Assembly: GCA_003611745.1 (NCBI GenBank)
Contig: RAYF01000002.1
Span: forward strand, 1 to 64,000
DNA: 64,000 bases
Reading direction: 5' to 3'
Origin: a bacterium D16-36
GTDB taxonomy: Bacteria; Bacillota; Clostridia; Lachnospirales; Lachnospiraceae
A program made the translations under genes and the position numbers. Under the pieces are notes generated by a model, which worked only from the letters and a program-made list of their open reading frames with translations, was not told where the DNA came from and searched no databases. Shown one piece after another: positions 44,483 through 53,450 of this stretch. The first letter of the stretch is position 1, and each line of letters begins with the position of its first letter.

Positions 44483-46024
44483 ATGAAGAAAAAAAGGATA
44501 GTTAGCTATATTGCGGCAGTTATTCTTCTGGCAGCTGTGATTGCAGGATACAGTTATTACAAGGGTCAGACGGAAAAGAGGCAGTTAGAAGAGGCGAAGA
44601 AGAATGAGATTACCGGTGTAGAAGATTTACCTGGCAGGAAGATAGGTGTCCAGATGGGGACAACAGGAGATACGTATGCGAAGGATTATGAGGGTGACGA
44701 AAGCGGCACATCCGTGGAGCGTTTTAATAAGGGGACGGATGCTGTGCAAGCATTGAAGGTTGGTAAGATTGACTGTGTTATTATTGATATACTGACTGCA
44801 GAGGCTTTTGTGGAAAAAAATAAAGAGTTAAAGATTCTGGAAGAGGAATTTACGAATGAAGATTATGCAATCTGTGTAGATAAGTCGAATACGGAACTGA
44901 AAGAAAAAATTAATGGGGCTTTGCAGGAACTGCGCGAGGATGGGACGCTGCAGCAGATTTCTGATTATTATACAGGAGCGGAGGAAGTGAAAGGGAAGAA
45001 CCCTTACAGGATGATGCAGGATGTCAAGAGGGATAATGGTACTCTTTCCATGGCGACAAATGCAGAGTTTCCTCCGTACGAGTATTTTGATAAGGGTGAG
45101 ATAGTCGGGGCGGATGTGGATATGATGCAGGCGGTCTGCGACAGGCTTGGCATGACGTTAGAGATTCAGAATATGGAATTTGATGCGATTATCACTGCGG
45201 TTGAGTCAGGAAAGGCAGATGTAGGCGCGGCTGGCATGACAGTGACGGAGGACAGGTTAAAGAGTATTGATTTTACAGATTCCTATACGAACTCTAAACA
45301 GGTTATCATTGTAAAAGATTTTGCCCTTTCCGCTAAGAAGCAGTCGCTCCGTGAGTCTTTATATGATAATTTTATCAAGGACAACAGATATGAATATTTG
45401 TTAAAGGGATTTGGGAATACACTTCTGATAACCCTCTTTGCGGTGCTTATCGGTATTCTGCTGGGGCTGTTGATTGCTTTGGTCCGTACTGGATATGACA
45501 GGAACGGTTCTATGCCGGTACTAAATCTGCTATGCCGGATTTATCTGACAGTAGTGCGCGGGACGCCCGCTGTCGTACAGTTATTGATTATTTATTACGT
45601 TATACTGACATCTGTGCACAATAAAATTCTTGTGGCGGTTATTGCGTTTGGGCTGAATTCGGCAGCGTATGTGGCAGAGGTAATCCGCTCCGGTATTATG
45701 TCGGTGGACATCGGCCAGTTTGAGGCAGGGCGCAGCCTTGGCCTGAATTACCACCAGACAATGGTTTCTATTATCATACCGCAAGCAGTGAAAAATATCC
45801 TGCCGGCATTGTGTAATGAATTTATTGTATTATTAAAGGAAACATCTATCAGCGGATATATCGGGCTGATGGATCTGACAAAGGGCGGCGATATTATCAG
45901 GAGTATAACATATGAGGCATATGTGCCTTTGTATGCCGTGGCATTGATCTATCTGGTAACGGTGATGCTTCTTTCCGCAGGCGTTAACTGTCTGGAAAAG
46001 AGGCTTCGCAAGAGTGAGAGATAG
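44483..46024 (+). CDS. Polar amino-acid ABC transporter: binding domain fused to permease, lobes in permuted order
   Basis: A 513-residue fusion. An N-terminal anchor (7-27) is followed at 43-165 by sequence that normally forms the second half of a family 3 binding protein (ITGVEDLPGRKIGVQMGTTG to LREDGTLQQISDYY). Then at 187-278 comes sequence that normally forms the first half (GTLSMATNAEFPPYEYF to FTDSYTNSKQVIIV). From about 305 a HisM/GlnP-type permease with EAA loop (EAGRSLGLNYHQTMVSIIIPQA) follows. The two halves together make one complete binding domain, or are remnants of a tandem pair as in GlnP. The ATPase is encoded next. Confidence 0.85.
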   Translation: MKKKRIVSYIAAVILLAAVIAGYSYYKGQTEKRQLEEAKKNEITGVEDLPGRKIGVQMGTTGDTYAKDYEGDESGTSVERFNKGTDAVQALKVGKIDCVIIDILTAEAFVEKNKELKILEEEFTNEDYAICVDKSNTELKEKINGALQELREDGTLQQISDYYTGAEEVKGKNPYRMMQDVKRDNGTLSMATNAEFPPYEYFDKGEIVGADVDMMQAVCDRLGMTLEIQNMEFDAIITAVESGKADVGAAGMTVTEDRLKSIDFTDSYTNSKQVIIVKDFALSAKKQSLRESLYDNFIKDNRYEYLLKGFGNTLLITLFAVLIGILLGLLIALVRTGYDRNGSMPVLNLLCRIYLTVVRGTPAVVQLLIIYYVILTSVHNKILVAVIAFGLNSAAYVAEVIRSGIMSVDIGQFEAGRSLGLNYHQTMVSIIIPQAVKNILPALCNEFIVLLKETSISGYIGLMDLTKGGDIIRSITYEAYVPLYAVALIYLVTVMLLSAGVNCLEKRLRKSER

Positions 46025-46052
46025 CAGGACTAAAATACAAGGAGGTTAAAGA

Positions 46053-46784
46053 ATGGATGAATTAATTGAGGTAAGGGATTTATATAAATCATTTGGTAAC
46101 CATAAGGTATTAAAGGGATTAAATATAAAGGTTTCAAAGGGGGAAGTGATAGCCGTTATCGGACCGTCCGGCTGTGGAAAGTCCACGTTCCTGCGCTCGC
46201 TGAATCTTTTGGAGAGGCCGACCAGCGGGAAGATTTTCTTTGAGGGAACTGATATTACAGATGAATCTGTGGATATTAATAAGGTGAGGGAGAAAATGGG
46301 GATGGTTTTCCAGCAGTTTAATCTTTTTCCGAATATGACAGTTCGGGAAAATATTATGCTGGCGCCAGTCAAATGTGGGAAAATGAAAGCCGAGGAGGCT
46401 GCTGTGAAGGCGGAAGAGTTATTGGCGCGTATCGGGCTTTTAGATAAGGCAGGGGCATATCCAAGCCAGTTATCGGGCGGGCAGAAACAGAGGATTGCTA
46501 TTATCCGTGCTCTGGCGATGAATCCTGATGTGATGCTTTTTGATGAACCGACATCTGCTTTGGATCCGGAGATGGTAGGCGAAGTGCTGGAGCTTATGAG
46601 GGAGCTTGCAGCGGAAGGAATGACTATGATAGTGGTTACACATGAAATGGGATTTGCAAGGGAGGTGGCAAGCCGTATTCTGTTTGTCAATGACGGCGGG
46701 ATTCAGGAAGATAATGATCCGAAAGAGCTTTTTGCCAATCCGAAAACTCCGAGGCTGAAGGAATTTCTGGCAAAAGTATTATAA
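46053..46784 (+). CDS. Amino-acid ABC transporter ATP-binding protein
   Basis: A 243-residue ATPase of the GlnQ/HisP type. Walker A is GPSGCGKST (37-45), signature LSGGQKQR, Walker [13 protein letters not shown], and VTHEMGFA is the H-loop. It lies 28 nt behind the fused binding-permease gene, with AGGAGG before the ATG, and powers that transporter. Substrate is probably glutamine or another polar amino acid. Confidence 0.95.
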   Translation: MDELIEVRDLYKSFGNHKVLKGLNIKVSKGEVIAVIGPSGCGKSTFLRSLNLLERPTSGKIFFEGTDITDESVDINKVREKMGMVFQQFNLFPNMTVRENIMLAPVKCGKMKAEEAAVKAEELLARIGLLDKAGAYPSQLSGGQKQRIAIIRALAMNPDVMLFDEPTSALDPEMVGEVLELMRELAAEGMTMIVVTHEMGFAREVASRILFVNDGGIQEDNDPKELFANPKTPRLKEFLAKVL

Positions 46785-46796
46785 TGAGGGTTAAGA

Positions 46797-47762
46797 ATGA
46801 AAAGGATACAGGTGTTGATGTCTGCCTATAATGGGGCGGTATATATCAGGGAACAGCTTGACTCAATATTAGGGCAGGATTGTGAAGAATTGGGGATGGC
46901 GGAACTGTCTGTTTTTATCAGGGATGATGGTTCGAGTGATGGGACGCAGGAGATTTTAGAGGAATATGAAAAAAAATATCCAAAGCAGATTCATTGGGTG
47001 CAGGGCAAGAATAAAGGAGTGATCGGAAGTTTTTTTGAACTGCTGAAAGAGGCGGATGAAGATGTTGACTATTATGCGTTTTCTGATCAGGATGACTACT
47101 GGATGCCTGATAAATTAAGCAGCGGAATCCGTTTGCTGGAGGGGACAGAAGATAGGGGGGCGCCCTGTCTGTACTGCTGCCGTCCAAAGCTCACGGATAA
47201 GCATCTTGTGGAGCTCACGGAACATATCAAAAGGCCGCCGGTATGCCCCTCTTTTGGAAATGCACTGATTGAGAATGTAGTCACAGGGTGCACAGCCATT
47301 ATCAATCCATCCCTTAGGAGGCTGGTGGCGGCAGAACTTCCGCAGTTTACTGTGATGCATGACAGATGGCTCTATCTTGTGGCAAGCTGCTTTGGGACTG
47401 TTATTTATGATGAGACACCGCATATCTGCTATCGGCAGCACGGCGGAAATGTAGTAGGGACAAAGAGCAGCAGGTTTACGGAATTTAGGGAACGTTTGTC
47501 GAGGTTCTGGGGAAAGAGGCGTGATATCAGCCGTCAGACAGAAGAGTTTCTGCGTATTTTCGGGGATTTGTCAAAAGGGAATTTGCAGAAGTTTCAGGCA
47601 GACGTAAGGGTTTCCGCTAATCTTAGGCTGGCAGGTAGGCTGGCGGATGCAAAACATTCTTTCCGCAGGAGGGTAATGTTAGTCAGGAAAGGAGAAATCT
47701 GTCGGCAGAGAGACTATGATAATAAGATATTTAAGGTGATTATTTTGCTGGGATTTTACTAA
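46797..47762 (+). CDS. Family 2 glycosyltransferase
   Basis: A 321-residue GT-A fold enzyme with the GT2 start VLMSAYNGAVYIREQLDSIL, the nucleotide-sugar motif FIRDDGSSDGT and a metal motif region YAFSDQDDYWMPDKL. The VMHDRWLYLVA segment and the Arg/Lys-rich end are typical of rhamnosyl- or similar polysaccharide transferases. No membrane helix is clear. It starts 12 nt after the ATPase gene, so it is co-transcribed, though functionally unrelated as far as I can see. Confidence 0.9.
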   Translation: MKRIQVLMSAYNGAVYIREQLDSILGQDCEELGMAELSVFIRDDGSSDGTQEILEEYEKKYPKQIHWVQGKNKGVIGSFFELLKEADEDVDYYAFSDQDDYWMPDKLSSGIRLLEGTEDRGAPCLYCCRPKLTDKHLVELTEHIKRPPVCPSFGNALIENVVTGCTAIINPSLRRLVAAELPQFTVMHDRWLYLVASCFGTVIYDETPHICYRQHGGNVVGTKSSRFTEFRERLSRFWGKRRDISRQTEEFLRIFGDLSKGNLQKFQADVRVSANLRLAGRLADAKHSFRRRVMLVRKGEICRQRDYDNKIFKVIILLGFY

Positions 47763-47895
47763 AATTCCTTATAACTTGCATTCTTTCTAAAAGTTTTATA
47801 TACTATTGAAAATGGAATATTTTTGTGATAGTTCCTTAGCTGCTGAAATGACGAAGGAGAATATATTTGGAAATTAAAGAAAAGGGGTGAAATAT

Positions 47896-49284
47896 ATGCC
47901 GACACAGGATACAGGAAGCAAGAGCGGGATTGAAATTGTTGTTTTGGATGATGGCATGAAAACTTTTGCATCAATACAGGACACTTCGAAGGAGTATGTC
48001 AGGCAGGATGTCGTCAGGTATCTGGAGGATATGAATATTCATACCGGGATTAAGTATGATGTGATTGAGCAGATGCTGAAAGAGAAGAAACCTGATAAGC
48101 AGTATCTGATTGCAGAGGGCATAGGCCCTGTGGATGGCAAAGATGGCTGGTTTGAGTTTCTGTTTGATACAGAATTAGATACAAAACCGAAAATATTAAA
48201 GGATGGTTCCGTAGATTATTCTGAATACGGCGATGTCCCGTCAGTGGACGAGGGGCAGAAGCTGGTTATTTACCATCCAGCCACAGCCAGTGAGGATGGG
48301 GAGAACCTGTTCGGGGAAACCATCGTAGCAAGAAAGGGAAAAGAGCTTGCAAGATTAAAGGGAAAAGGGTTTTATTTATCTGAGAATAACAGGGAGTATT
48401 TTGCTAAGACATCCGGACGCGCGGTTTATGAGAATGAGCGTCTGGTTGTGGAAAACGAGCTGGTTATTGATGGTGATGTTTCGCTGTCAAGGGGCAGTGT
48501 ATCCTTCGTAGATGACATACATATTCGGGGCAATGTCTTGACCGGTGTGACAGTTACATCGGAGAAAGGCTCTATTGTTGTGGATGGATATGTAGAAGCG
48601 TGTCAGTTGTCGGCTGCCAAGGAAGTGGTGCTTAAAAACGGCATGCAGGGAAACGGACGGGGGAAAATTATCGCCGGCGGAGATGTTTCCGGCAAATTTT
48701 TTGAGCAGGTAACAGTGGAATCCGGCGGAAGCGTAAATGCGAATGCAATTATGAACAGCCATGTGACAGCAGTGCAGGATGTTATAGTATCTGGCCGTTT
48801 TGGAATCATCATCGGTGGTGAGGTCCGGGCGGAGCGTTATGTCACTGCTACTATTATTGGAAATATGGCTGAGGTGAAGACGAGGATTTATGCCGGAGTG
48901 GAGGAGGATCTTTTTCCGAAGCTGATGGCAAAGGAGCGGGAGCAGGAAGCTCTGGAGGAGGCTTTGCAGAAGATTGCGGCGGGAATTGACCAGATTAACC
49001 TTCTGATGGAGAAGACAAAGAGGGATGACCTGAATGAAAAGAAAGTGAAGCTGATCCGCGGAAAGATAGCGAAGGAAAACCAGATTAATGAGACGGTCCG
49101 CGAAAAGCAGAAGATTATGGACCAGATGGGAAGAGCCAATGTTGCAAGGATTAGCGTGCAGAAGACGCTCTATCCAGGTACGCGTGTCAGTATCAACGGC
49201 GTTGCCACTAAAATTGATCAGGAGGCAAGCCACGCTGAGATTAGCGCCAAGGGTTCTGTTATTGAAGTAAGGGGAATTGTCTGA
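47896..49284 (+). CDS. FapA (DUF342) family protein
   Basis: A 462-residue protein with an N-terminal alpha/beta domain (to about 170), a right-handed beta-helix made of repeats such as VDDIHIRGNVLTGVTV, IVVDGYVEACQLSAAKEV and GNGRGKIIAGGDVSG, and a C-terminal coiled coil (about 335-420). FapA-type proteins occur widely in Firmicutes with unsettled roles (cell-wall or polymerisation scaffolds are proposed). AAAGGGG lies 8 nt ahead of the ATG; a GTG at 47887 is in frame. Confidence 0.85.
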   Translation: MPTQDTGSKSGIEIVVLDDGMKTFASIQDTSKEYVRQDVVRYLEDMNIHTGIKYDVIEQMLKEKKPDKQYLIAEGIGPVDGKDGWFEFLFDTELDTKPKILKDGSVDYSEYGDVPSVDEGQKLVIYHPATASEDGENLFGETIVARKGKELARLKGKGFYLSENNREYFAKTSGRAVYENERLVVENELVIDGDVSLSRGSVSFVDDIHIRGNVLTGVTVTSEKGSIVVDGYVEACQLSAAKEVVLKNGMQGNGRGKIIAGGDVSGKFFEQVTVESGGSVNANAIMNSHVTAVQDVIVSGRFGIIIGGEVRAERYVTATIIGNMAEVKTRIYAGVEEDLFPKLMAKEREQEALEEALQKIAAGIDQINLLMEKTKRDDLNEKKVKLIRGKIAKENQINETVREKQKIMDQMGRANVARISVQKTLYPGTRVSINGVATKIDQEASHAEISAKGSVIEVRGIV

Positions 49285-49383
49285 CAGATGCCTTATTTGG
49301 TGTGTGCCAGCGGTTTCCTGTGCAGACAGGATGTCGAAAATTGCGGCGGATTATAATTGATGATTAGTTGGAGGTAGTGTAAG

Positions 49384-49557
49384 ATGGATTTTGAAGCGGA
49401 ATTAGCGAAGTTTCAACCTAGTCTGGACATTGAACAGGCAGAAGATGCGATTTACGGTAACAACACCACGGACGTAACAGATTTGCTGCAGTCAATTCTG
49501 AGTGGAGCGGGTGAAGCGGTAAAAGATAATACAGTAGAGTGGGTGGAGGAATCATGA
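49384..49557 (+). CDS. 57-residue acidic protein coupled to the zinc-ribbon/TPR gene
   Basis: A small acidic ORF (begins MDFEAELAKFQPSLDIEQAE) with GGAGG 9 nt before its ATG. Its stop overlaps the start of the next gene (ATGA), which argues for a real, translationally coupled gene. There is no membrane segment and no family I recognise. A partner role for the next protein is inference. Confidence 0.6.
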   Translation: MDFEAELAKFQPSLDIEQAEDAIYGNNTTDVTDLLQSILSGAGEAVKDNTVEWVEES

Positions 49558-50996
49558 ACTGTCCAAGATGCAATGCAAAGGTAGCTTTTGTAAAAGATCA
49601 GTGTGATAACTGCGGACAGAGCCTTAAGAATTACCGCAGAATCGTGAGCACATCGAATATTTTGTATAATAAAGGGTTGGAGCAGGCAAAGGTCAGGGAT
49701 TTATCAGGGGCCATCCGCTCTCTGCGCCAGAGTCTTGAGTTTAATAAGCTGAATACAAATGCAAGAAATCTTCTGGGAGTAATATATTTTGAGGAAGGCG
49801 AGATTGTATCAGCACTTAGTGAGTGGGTGATAAGCAAGCATTTTCAGCCGCAGAATAATGACGCAGATAAGTATATACGTCAGGTACAGTCAAATCCGAA
49901 TAAGCTGGAGATGTATAACCAGACAATTAAGAAGTATAATTCGGCGCTGTTTTCCGCCCAGCATGGGGATGGGGATATGGCGATTATACAGCTGAAAAAG
50001 GTTGTTAATTTAAATCCTAAGTTCGTAAGGGCAAATCAGCTTCTTGCACTGCTGTATATGATGTCGGGAAAGAGGGACGACAAAGTACGCGCAAAGAAAC
50101 TGTTAACCAGTATTAGTAAGGTTGATGTAACGAATACAACGACGATCAGGTATTTAAAGGAATTATCGGATGTACAGCTGAAAGGGGAGCCAGCGCCTAA
50201 GAAAGTTACAGCACAGGAGCCGGAGCCGAGAAAAGTACTTCCGCGTGTGGATGTAGATGCGTATAAACCGATCACGCCATATAAGGAGGAGAAGCCGTCC
50301 ATTATGCCGTTTATTAATATTGTTGTCGGTGTATTGATTGGTATGGCGCTGATGGGATTTTTGATTATCCCCCATATTGAGGCAAATAAGTCAGACAAAG
50401 AAAATTCGGAGTTTAAGAAATACAGTGAACAGAAGGCTTCGACTGACAGCGATGTGTCAACTCTGAAAAATGAGAAGCAAAAGCTGGAGGACGAGATAAA
50501 AAAGCTGAAAGAGGAAAATGAAGCTCTGGCTGGAGATGGTTCCAGCAATGGTTCCACGCTGCAGGTATCTTATGAGAATCTGCTGGCGGCGATGGAGAGT
50601 TATACTGCTGCTGACAAGGTAACCGCTGCGAAGAAATTAGTAAAAGTGAATGAGGAAATCCTTACCGGCAGCAAGGCAAAAAAGGTTTATGAGGATATTA
50701 AGGAAAATACATTTGGAGATGCCTCCAAAAGCTATTTTGAGCAGGGGCGTGATGCCTATAACGGCGAGGGGGAATATGCCGGACGGAAAGATTATGATAA
50801 GGCAATCAGGCTTTTGCAGAAATCACTGGATTTTGACAAGGATAATACAGATTCCCTATATTTTATGGGGAGATGCTATCAACAGAAGTCCGATGTAGAC
50901 AAAGCAAAAGAATACTACAATAAGATTGTGGATGATTATCCGCAGTCAGGCAGAGTCGGGGAAGCAAACAGACGCTTAAGGGAACTGGGTGAATAA
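49554..50996 (+). CDS. Zinc-ribbon, TPR and coiled-coil membrane protein
   Basis: A 480-residue protein. Residues 1-22 are a zinc ribbon (Cys3, Cys6, Cys17, Cys20). About 35-200 are TPR-like helical repeats. A linker with Pro and Glu leads to one membrane helix (about 250-272), then a coiled coil (about 290-325) and C-terminal TPR repeats (SLYFMGRCYQQKSDVDKAKEYY). Orientation is probably inside for the zinc ribbon and outside for the C-terminal TPR. The C-terminus recalls YbgF-type repeats. The role is unknown; a scaffold is a guess. GGTGGAGGA precedes the ATG. Confidence 0.75.
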   Translation: MNCPRCNAKVAFVKDQCDNCGQSLKNYRRIVSTSNILYNKGLEQAKVRDLSGAIRSLRQSLEFNKLNTNARNLLGVIYFEEGEIVSALSEWVISKHFQPQNNDADKYIRQVQSNPNKLEMYNQTIKKYNSALFSAQHGDGDMAIIQLKKVVNLNPKFVRANQLLALLYMMSGKRDDKVRAKKLLTSISKVDVTNTTTIRYLKELSDVQLKGEPAPKKVTAQEPEPRKVLPRVDVDAYKPITPYKEEKPSIMPFINIVVGVLIGMALMGFLIIPHIEANKSDKENSEFKKYSEQKASTDSDVSTLKNEKQKLEDEIKKLKEENEALAGDGSSNGSTLQVSYENLLAAMESYTAADKVTAAKKLVKVNEEILTGSKAKKVYEDIKENTFGDASKSYFEQGRDAYNGEGEYAGRKDYDKAIRLLQKSLDFDKDNTDSLYFMGRCYQQKSDVDKAKEYYNKIVDDYPQSGRVGEANRRLRELGE

Positions 50997-51145
50997 GACC
51001 CTTGATGAGATGATGGGAATCCCTGTCAGAGAATACGGTTAGTGTATACTCTGGCAGGGATTGTTTTTTTATATTAGGAAAGTTCTCAGTGTGTGGTGGT
51101 GCACCAACAATAAATGCAAAGAACTTTAGTTCTTTAGCATTTTTG

Positions 51146-51311
51146 CTAGAGCGTGTTTGAAAATTGCTTTTTACAAGATGTGTTTCACACTTTGTGGGAG
51201 ATTTGTTCCAAATTTAGGAGGTGTAGCGGGCTACATTGACTAAATTTGGGGCGAATATAGCACAAAGTGGGGGACGCAGATTGTGAGAATGAATTTTCAA
51301 ACGCGCTCTAG
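51146..51311. mobile_element. MITE-like 166-bp palindromic element
   Basis: Terminal inverted repeats CTAGAGCGTGTTTGAAAATT (left) and its complement with one change (right, ending at 51311). Inner nested arms CACTTTGTG/CACAAAGTG, CCAAATTTAG/CTAAATTTGG and TGTAGC/GCTACA show that the whole element folds as one long hairpin. It encodes nothing. A solo left end lies at 14279-14298. It sits just upstream of spoIIAA. Confidence 0.8.
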
Positions 51312-51339
51312 GGCACAAGCGAAGTCTGTGCCCTTTTTT
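51311..51339 (+). terminator. Terminator-like hairpin in the spoIIAA leader
   Basis: GGGCACA-AGCGAAGTC-TGTGCCC followed by six T. The identical sequence occurs at 55161-55189. Only 29 nt separate it from the spoIIAA start, too little for a promoter, so it may attenuate transcription or mark a promoter inside or before the repeat element. Confidence 0.7.
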
Positions 51340-51368
51340 GTGGGAAGAGGCAGGAAGGAGGATGGATT

Positions 51369-51737
51369 ATGCAGATGGAAAAGGAAAGGGTACATTACGA
51401 AGTGCATCAGAACTGCCTTGTGGTCTATGTGACGGATGATTTGGACCATCATGCCGTTCTGCAGCTTAGGGAGTATTCTGACCGTTTGATAGAAGCAGGA
51501 AACATAAGGCACATTATCTTTGATTTTACAGATGTGGGTTTTATGGACAGCTCAGGGATTGGGCTGATTATGGGGAGATATAAGAAGGTAATGTTTCTTG
51601 GAGGACGGGCTGCGGTGACAAATGTCGGTGATGTGGTGAACCGTATCTTTACCCTGTCAGGCTTATATCAGATTATCGAGCGGTATGATACGGTTGCTGA
51701 TGCTCTGCAGGGGATGAAGAGCAGGAGGGAAGGGTAA
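51369..51737 (+). CDS. spoIIAA: Anti-sigma F factor antagonist
   Basis: A 122-residue STAS-domain protein. The phosphorylation site is in the FMDSSGIGLIMGRYK motif (Ser61/Ser62). In the unphosphorylated form it displaces sigma F from SpoIIAB in the forespore. AGGAGG precedes the ATG. It heads the spoIIA operon; spoIIAB follows after a short junction hairpin. Confidence 0.95.
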   Translation: MQMEKERVHYEVHQNCLVVYVTDDLDHHAVLQLREYSDRLIEAGNIRHIIFDFTDVGFMDSSGIGLIMGRYKKVMFLGGRAAVTNVGDVVNRIFTLSGLYQIIERYDTVADALQGMKSRREG

Positions 51738-51748
51738 TTTGATAAATA

Positions 51749-51770
51749 AGGAGCTGCCAAGACAGTTCCT
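51749..51770 (+). repeat. Junction hairpin AGGAGCTG/CAGTTCCT
   Basis: An 8-bp stem including one G-U pair (51749-51756 with 51763-51770) between spoIIAA and spoIIAB. It belongs to the ACAGTTCC family. It lies inside the operon, so it is unlikely to be a full terminator. Confidence 0.5.
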
Positions 51771-51828
51771 AAGAAAAAGGAAGGCGAAAGGGGCTAGGTA
51801 AGCCCGTTTCGCAGAAATGGAGTAAACT

Positions 51829-52248
51829 ATGAAGTTAGTAATAGAGAGTGTTTCGGAAAATGAATCTTTTGCCAGAACTGTTGTAGCGGCGTACATAACA
51901 AGGCTGGATCCGACATTGGAAGAACTTGCAGATGTCAAAACAGCAGTATCCGAGGCGGTAACAAACAGCATTATCCATGGTTATCTTGGTAAGAGTGGGG
52001 AAATTGAAATTACCTGCGAGATAGATGGACGGGAAGTGATTATAGAAGTGGTGGATTTTGGTGTCGGCATTCCCGATATCGAAAGGGCCATGGAACCGCT
52101 TTATACGACGAAACCAGAGTGGGAGCGCTCTGGAATGGGGTTTGCGTTTATGGAGGCATTTATGGATGTACTGGAAGTGCAGTCTGAGCCGGGAAAGGGC
52201 ACGCGCGTATTTATGCGAAAAGAGATTGGAAAGGAGCAGGACAAGTAA
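51829..52248 (+). CDS. spoIIAB: Anti-sigma F factor / serine kinase
   Basis: A 139-residue GHKL-fold kinase that binds sigma F and phosphorylates SpoIIAA. N box is AVSEAVTNSIIHGY, G1 box is VVDFGVGIPD, and the G2 region is SGMGFAFMEAFMD. Length is normal. Confidence 0.95.
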   Translation: MKLVIESVSENESFARTVVAAYITRLDPTLEELADVKTAVSEAVTNSIIHGYLGKSGEIEITCEIDGREVIIEVVDFGVGIPDIERAMEPLYTTKPEWERSGMGFAFMEAFMDVLEVQSEPGKGTRVFMRKEIGKEQDK

Positions 52249-52283
52249 GGGGCTGTTAAGAAATAACTTTTAAACAGTTTCTG
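52248..52283 (+). repeat. Degenerate junction hairpin before sigF
   Basis: AGGGGCTGTT (about 52248-52257) can pair with AACAGTTTCT (about 52273-52282) using several G-U pairs. It begins at the last base of spoIIAB and is inside the operon. Confidence 0.4.
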
Positions 52284-52297
52284 GGAAGACCTGTAGA

Positions 52298-53107
52298 ATG
52301 GTATGTGCAATGGATGTGATGGAACTTTTAAAGGAAGCACGTGCAGGGAATCTGGAAGCCAGGAACCAGATTGTGGAGGAGAATATCGGCCTTGTCTGGA
52401 ATATTGTAAAGCGTTTTAGTGGGCGCGGATATGAGCAGGATGACATTTTTCAGATTGGCTGTATCGGCCTGATTAAAGCGATTGACCATTTCGATATGAG
52501 TTATCAGGTGAAATTCTCTACGTATGCAGTACCGATGATAACAGGTGAAATCAAGAGGTTTTTAAGGGATGACGGCATGATAAAGGTGAGCAGGACGCTG
52601 AAAGAGAACGGATTCCGGATTAAACGGGCGGCGGAAGACTTAAGCCAGCAGCTTGGGAGGAACGCTACAATAGATGAGATTGCCGCTGCCACGGAGCTTA
52701 CGGCAGAAGAAATTGTACTGGCAATCGAGGCGAATAGCGAGGTGGATTCGATTTACAGGGTGATATACCAGTCAGAGGGCAGGGATATCTCCATGGTAGA
52801 ACAGGTTGTGGGGAGGAAAGGCAGCAGCCTTGGCTATGCGGGGTTCAGCGATACAGAGAATGGCAGCATGGTCAATCAGAATGGGGCATTGCTTGACGTG
52901 GAGAAGGAAGCGGTAATTGACCATATGCTGCTTGGCCAGCTCCTTGATGAATTGGGGGAAAAGGAGCGGAAATTAATTGAATACCGTTATTTTCATGATA
53001 TGACACAGGTTCAGGTAGCTAAAATGCTTGGAATCAGCCAGGTGCAGGTGAGCAGGCTGGAAAAGAAAATTTTAAAAGAAATGCGGAAGCGGTCATGTTG
53101 TGATTAA
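52298..53107 (+). CDS. sigF: RNA polymerase sporulation sigma factor F
   Basis: A 269-residue sigma-70-family factor. Region 2 contains DDIFQIGCIGLIKAIDHFDMSYQVKFSTYAVPMI-like sequence, region 3 follows, and region 4 ends with MTQVQVAKMLGISQVQVSRLEKKI. Order and neighbours identify it as sigma F, the first forespore sigma. A loop of about 35 residues between regions 3 and 4 (near 165-195) is longer than I expect. Downstream ATGs at 52310 and 52319 are alternative starts. Confidence 0.94.
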   Translation: MVCAMDVMELLKEARAGNLEARNQIVEENIGLVWNIVKRFSGRGYEQDDIFQIGCIGLIKAIDHFDMSYQVKFSTYAVPMITGEIKRFLRDDGMIKVSRTLKENGFRIKRAAEDLSQQLGRNATIDEIAAATELTAEEIVLAIEANSEVDSIYRVIYQSEGRDISMVEQVVGRKGSSLGYAGFSDTENGSMVNQNGALLDVEKEAVIDHMLLGQLLDELGEKERKLIEYRYFHDMTQVQVAKMLGISQVQVSRLEKKILKEMRKRSCCD

Positions 53108-53285
53108 AAATGTTGCATAAAAAAATAAAGAAGAGCCATACTTTTTATATAAGGCACTGCTATAAAATAAATTTACTGGTTTTCGTATGGTAAATGCTAC
53201 TGTAAGAAGTGTATGCCGTGCGCAGTGGATTTGTTTTGGGACAGTTCCGATAGAAATTTGTATTTTCAGAAAGTGAGGGATAGAA

Positions 53286-53450
53286 ATGCAGATTATGAAA
53301 AATAAAAAAGTATGGTTTTTTTTGCTGATCAGCGTAATGATTATGACAACATTCTGCCTATGGCGTTCCGGTGTAAATGAGACGAAGGCGTTTGCCAATG
53401 GGCGTGTGGTGGAGAGGGTTTGTCCTGCACGGGGGTATAATTTGATATGA
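53286..53450 (+). CDS. 54-residue small membrane or secreted protein ahead of spoVAA
   Basis: A small ORF with a basic start, one hydrophobic segment (about 9-26) and a short polar tail containing NETKAFANGR and one Cys. GTGAGGG lies ahead of its ATG. Its stop overlaps the spoVAA start (ATGA), so it is probably translated and coupled. An Ala-x-Ala-like site (KAFANG) could be cleaved. I know of no counterpart in the Bacillus spoVA operon. Confidence 0.6.
   Translation: MQIMKNKKVWFFLLISVMIMTTFCLWRSGVNETKAFANGRVVERVCPARGYNLI

Noticed and set aside
53108-53285. Sigma G-type promoter before the spoVA genes
   Set aside because: Several GTATA/TATA-like boxes occur, but none has a matching partner at proper spacing.
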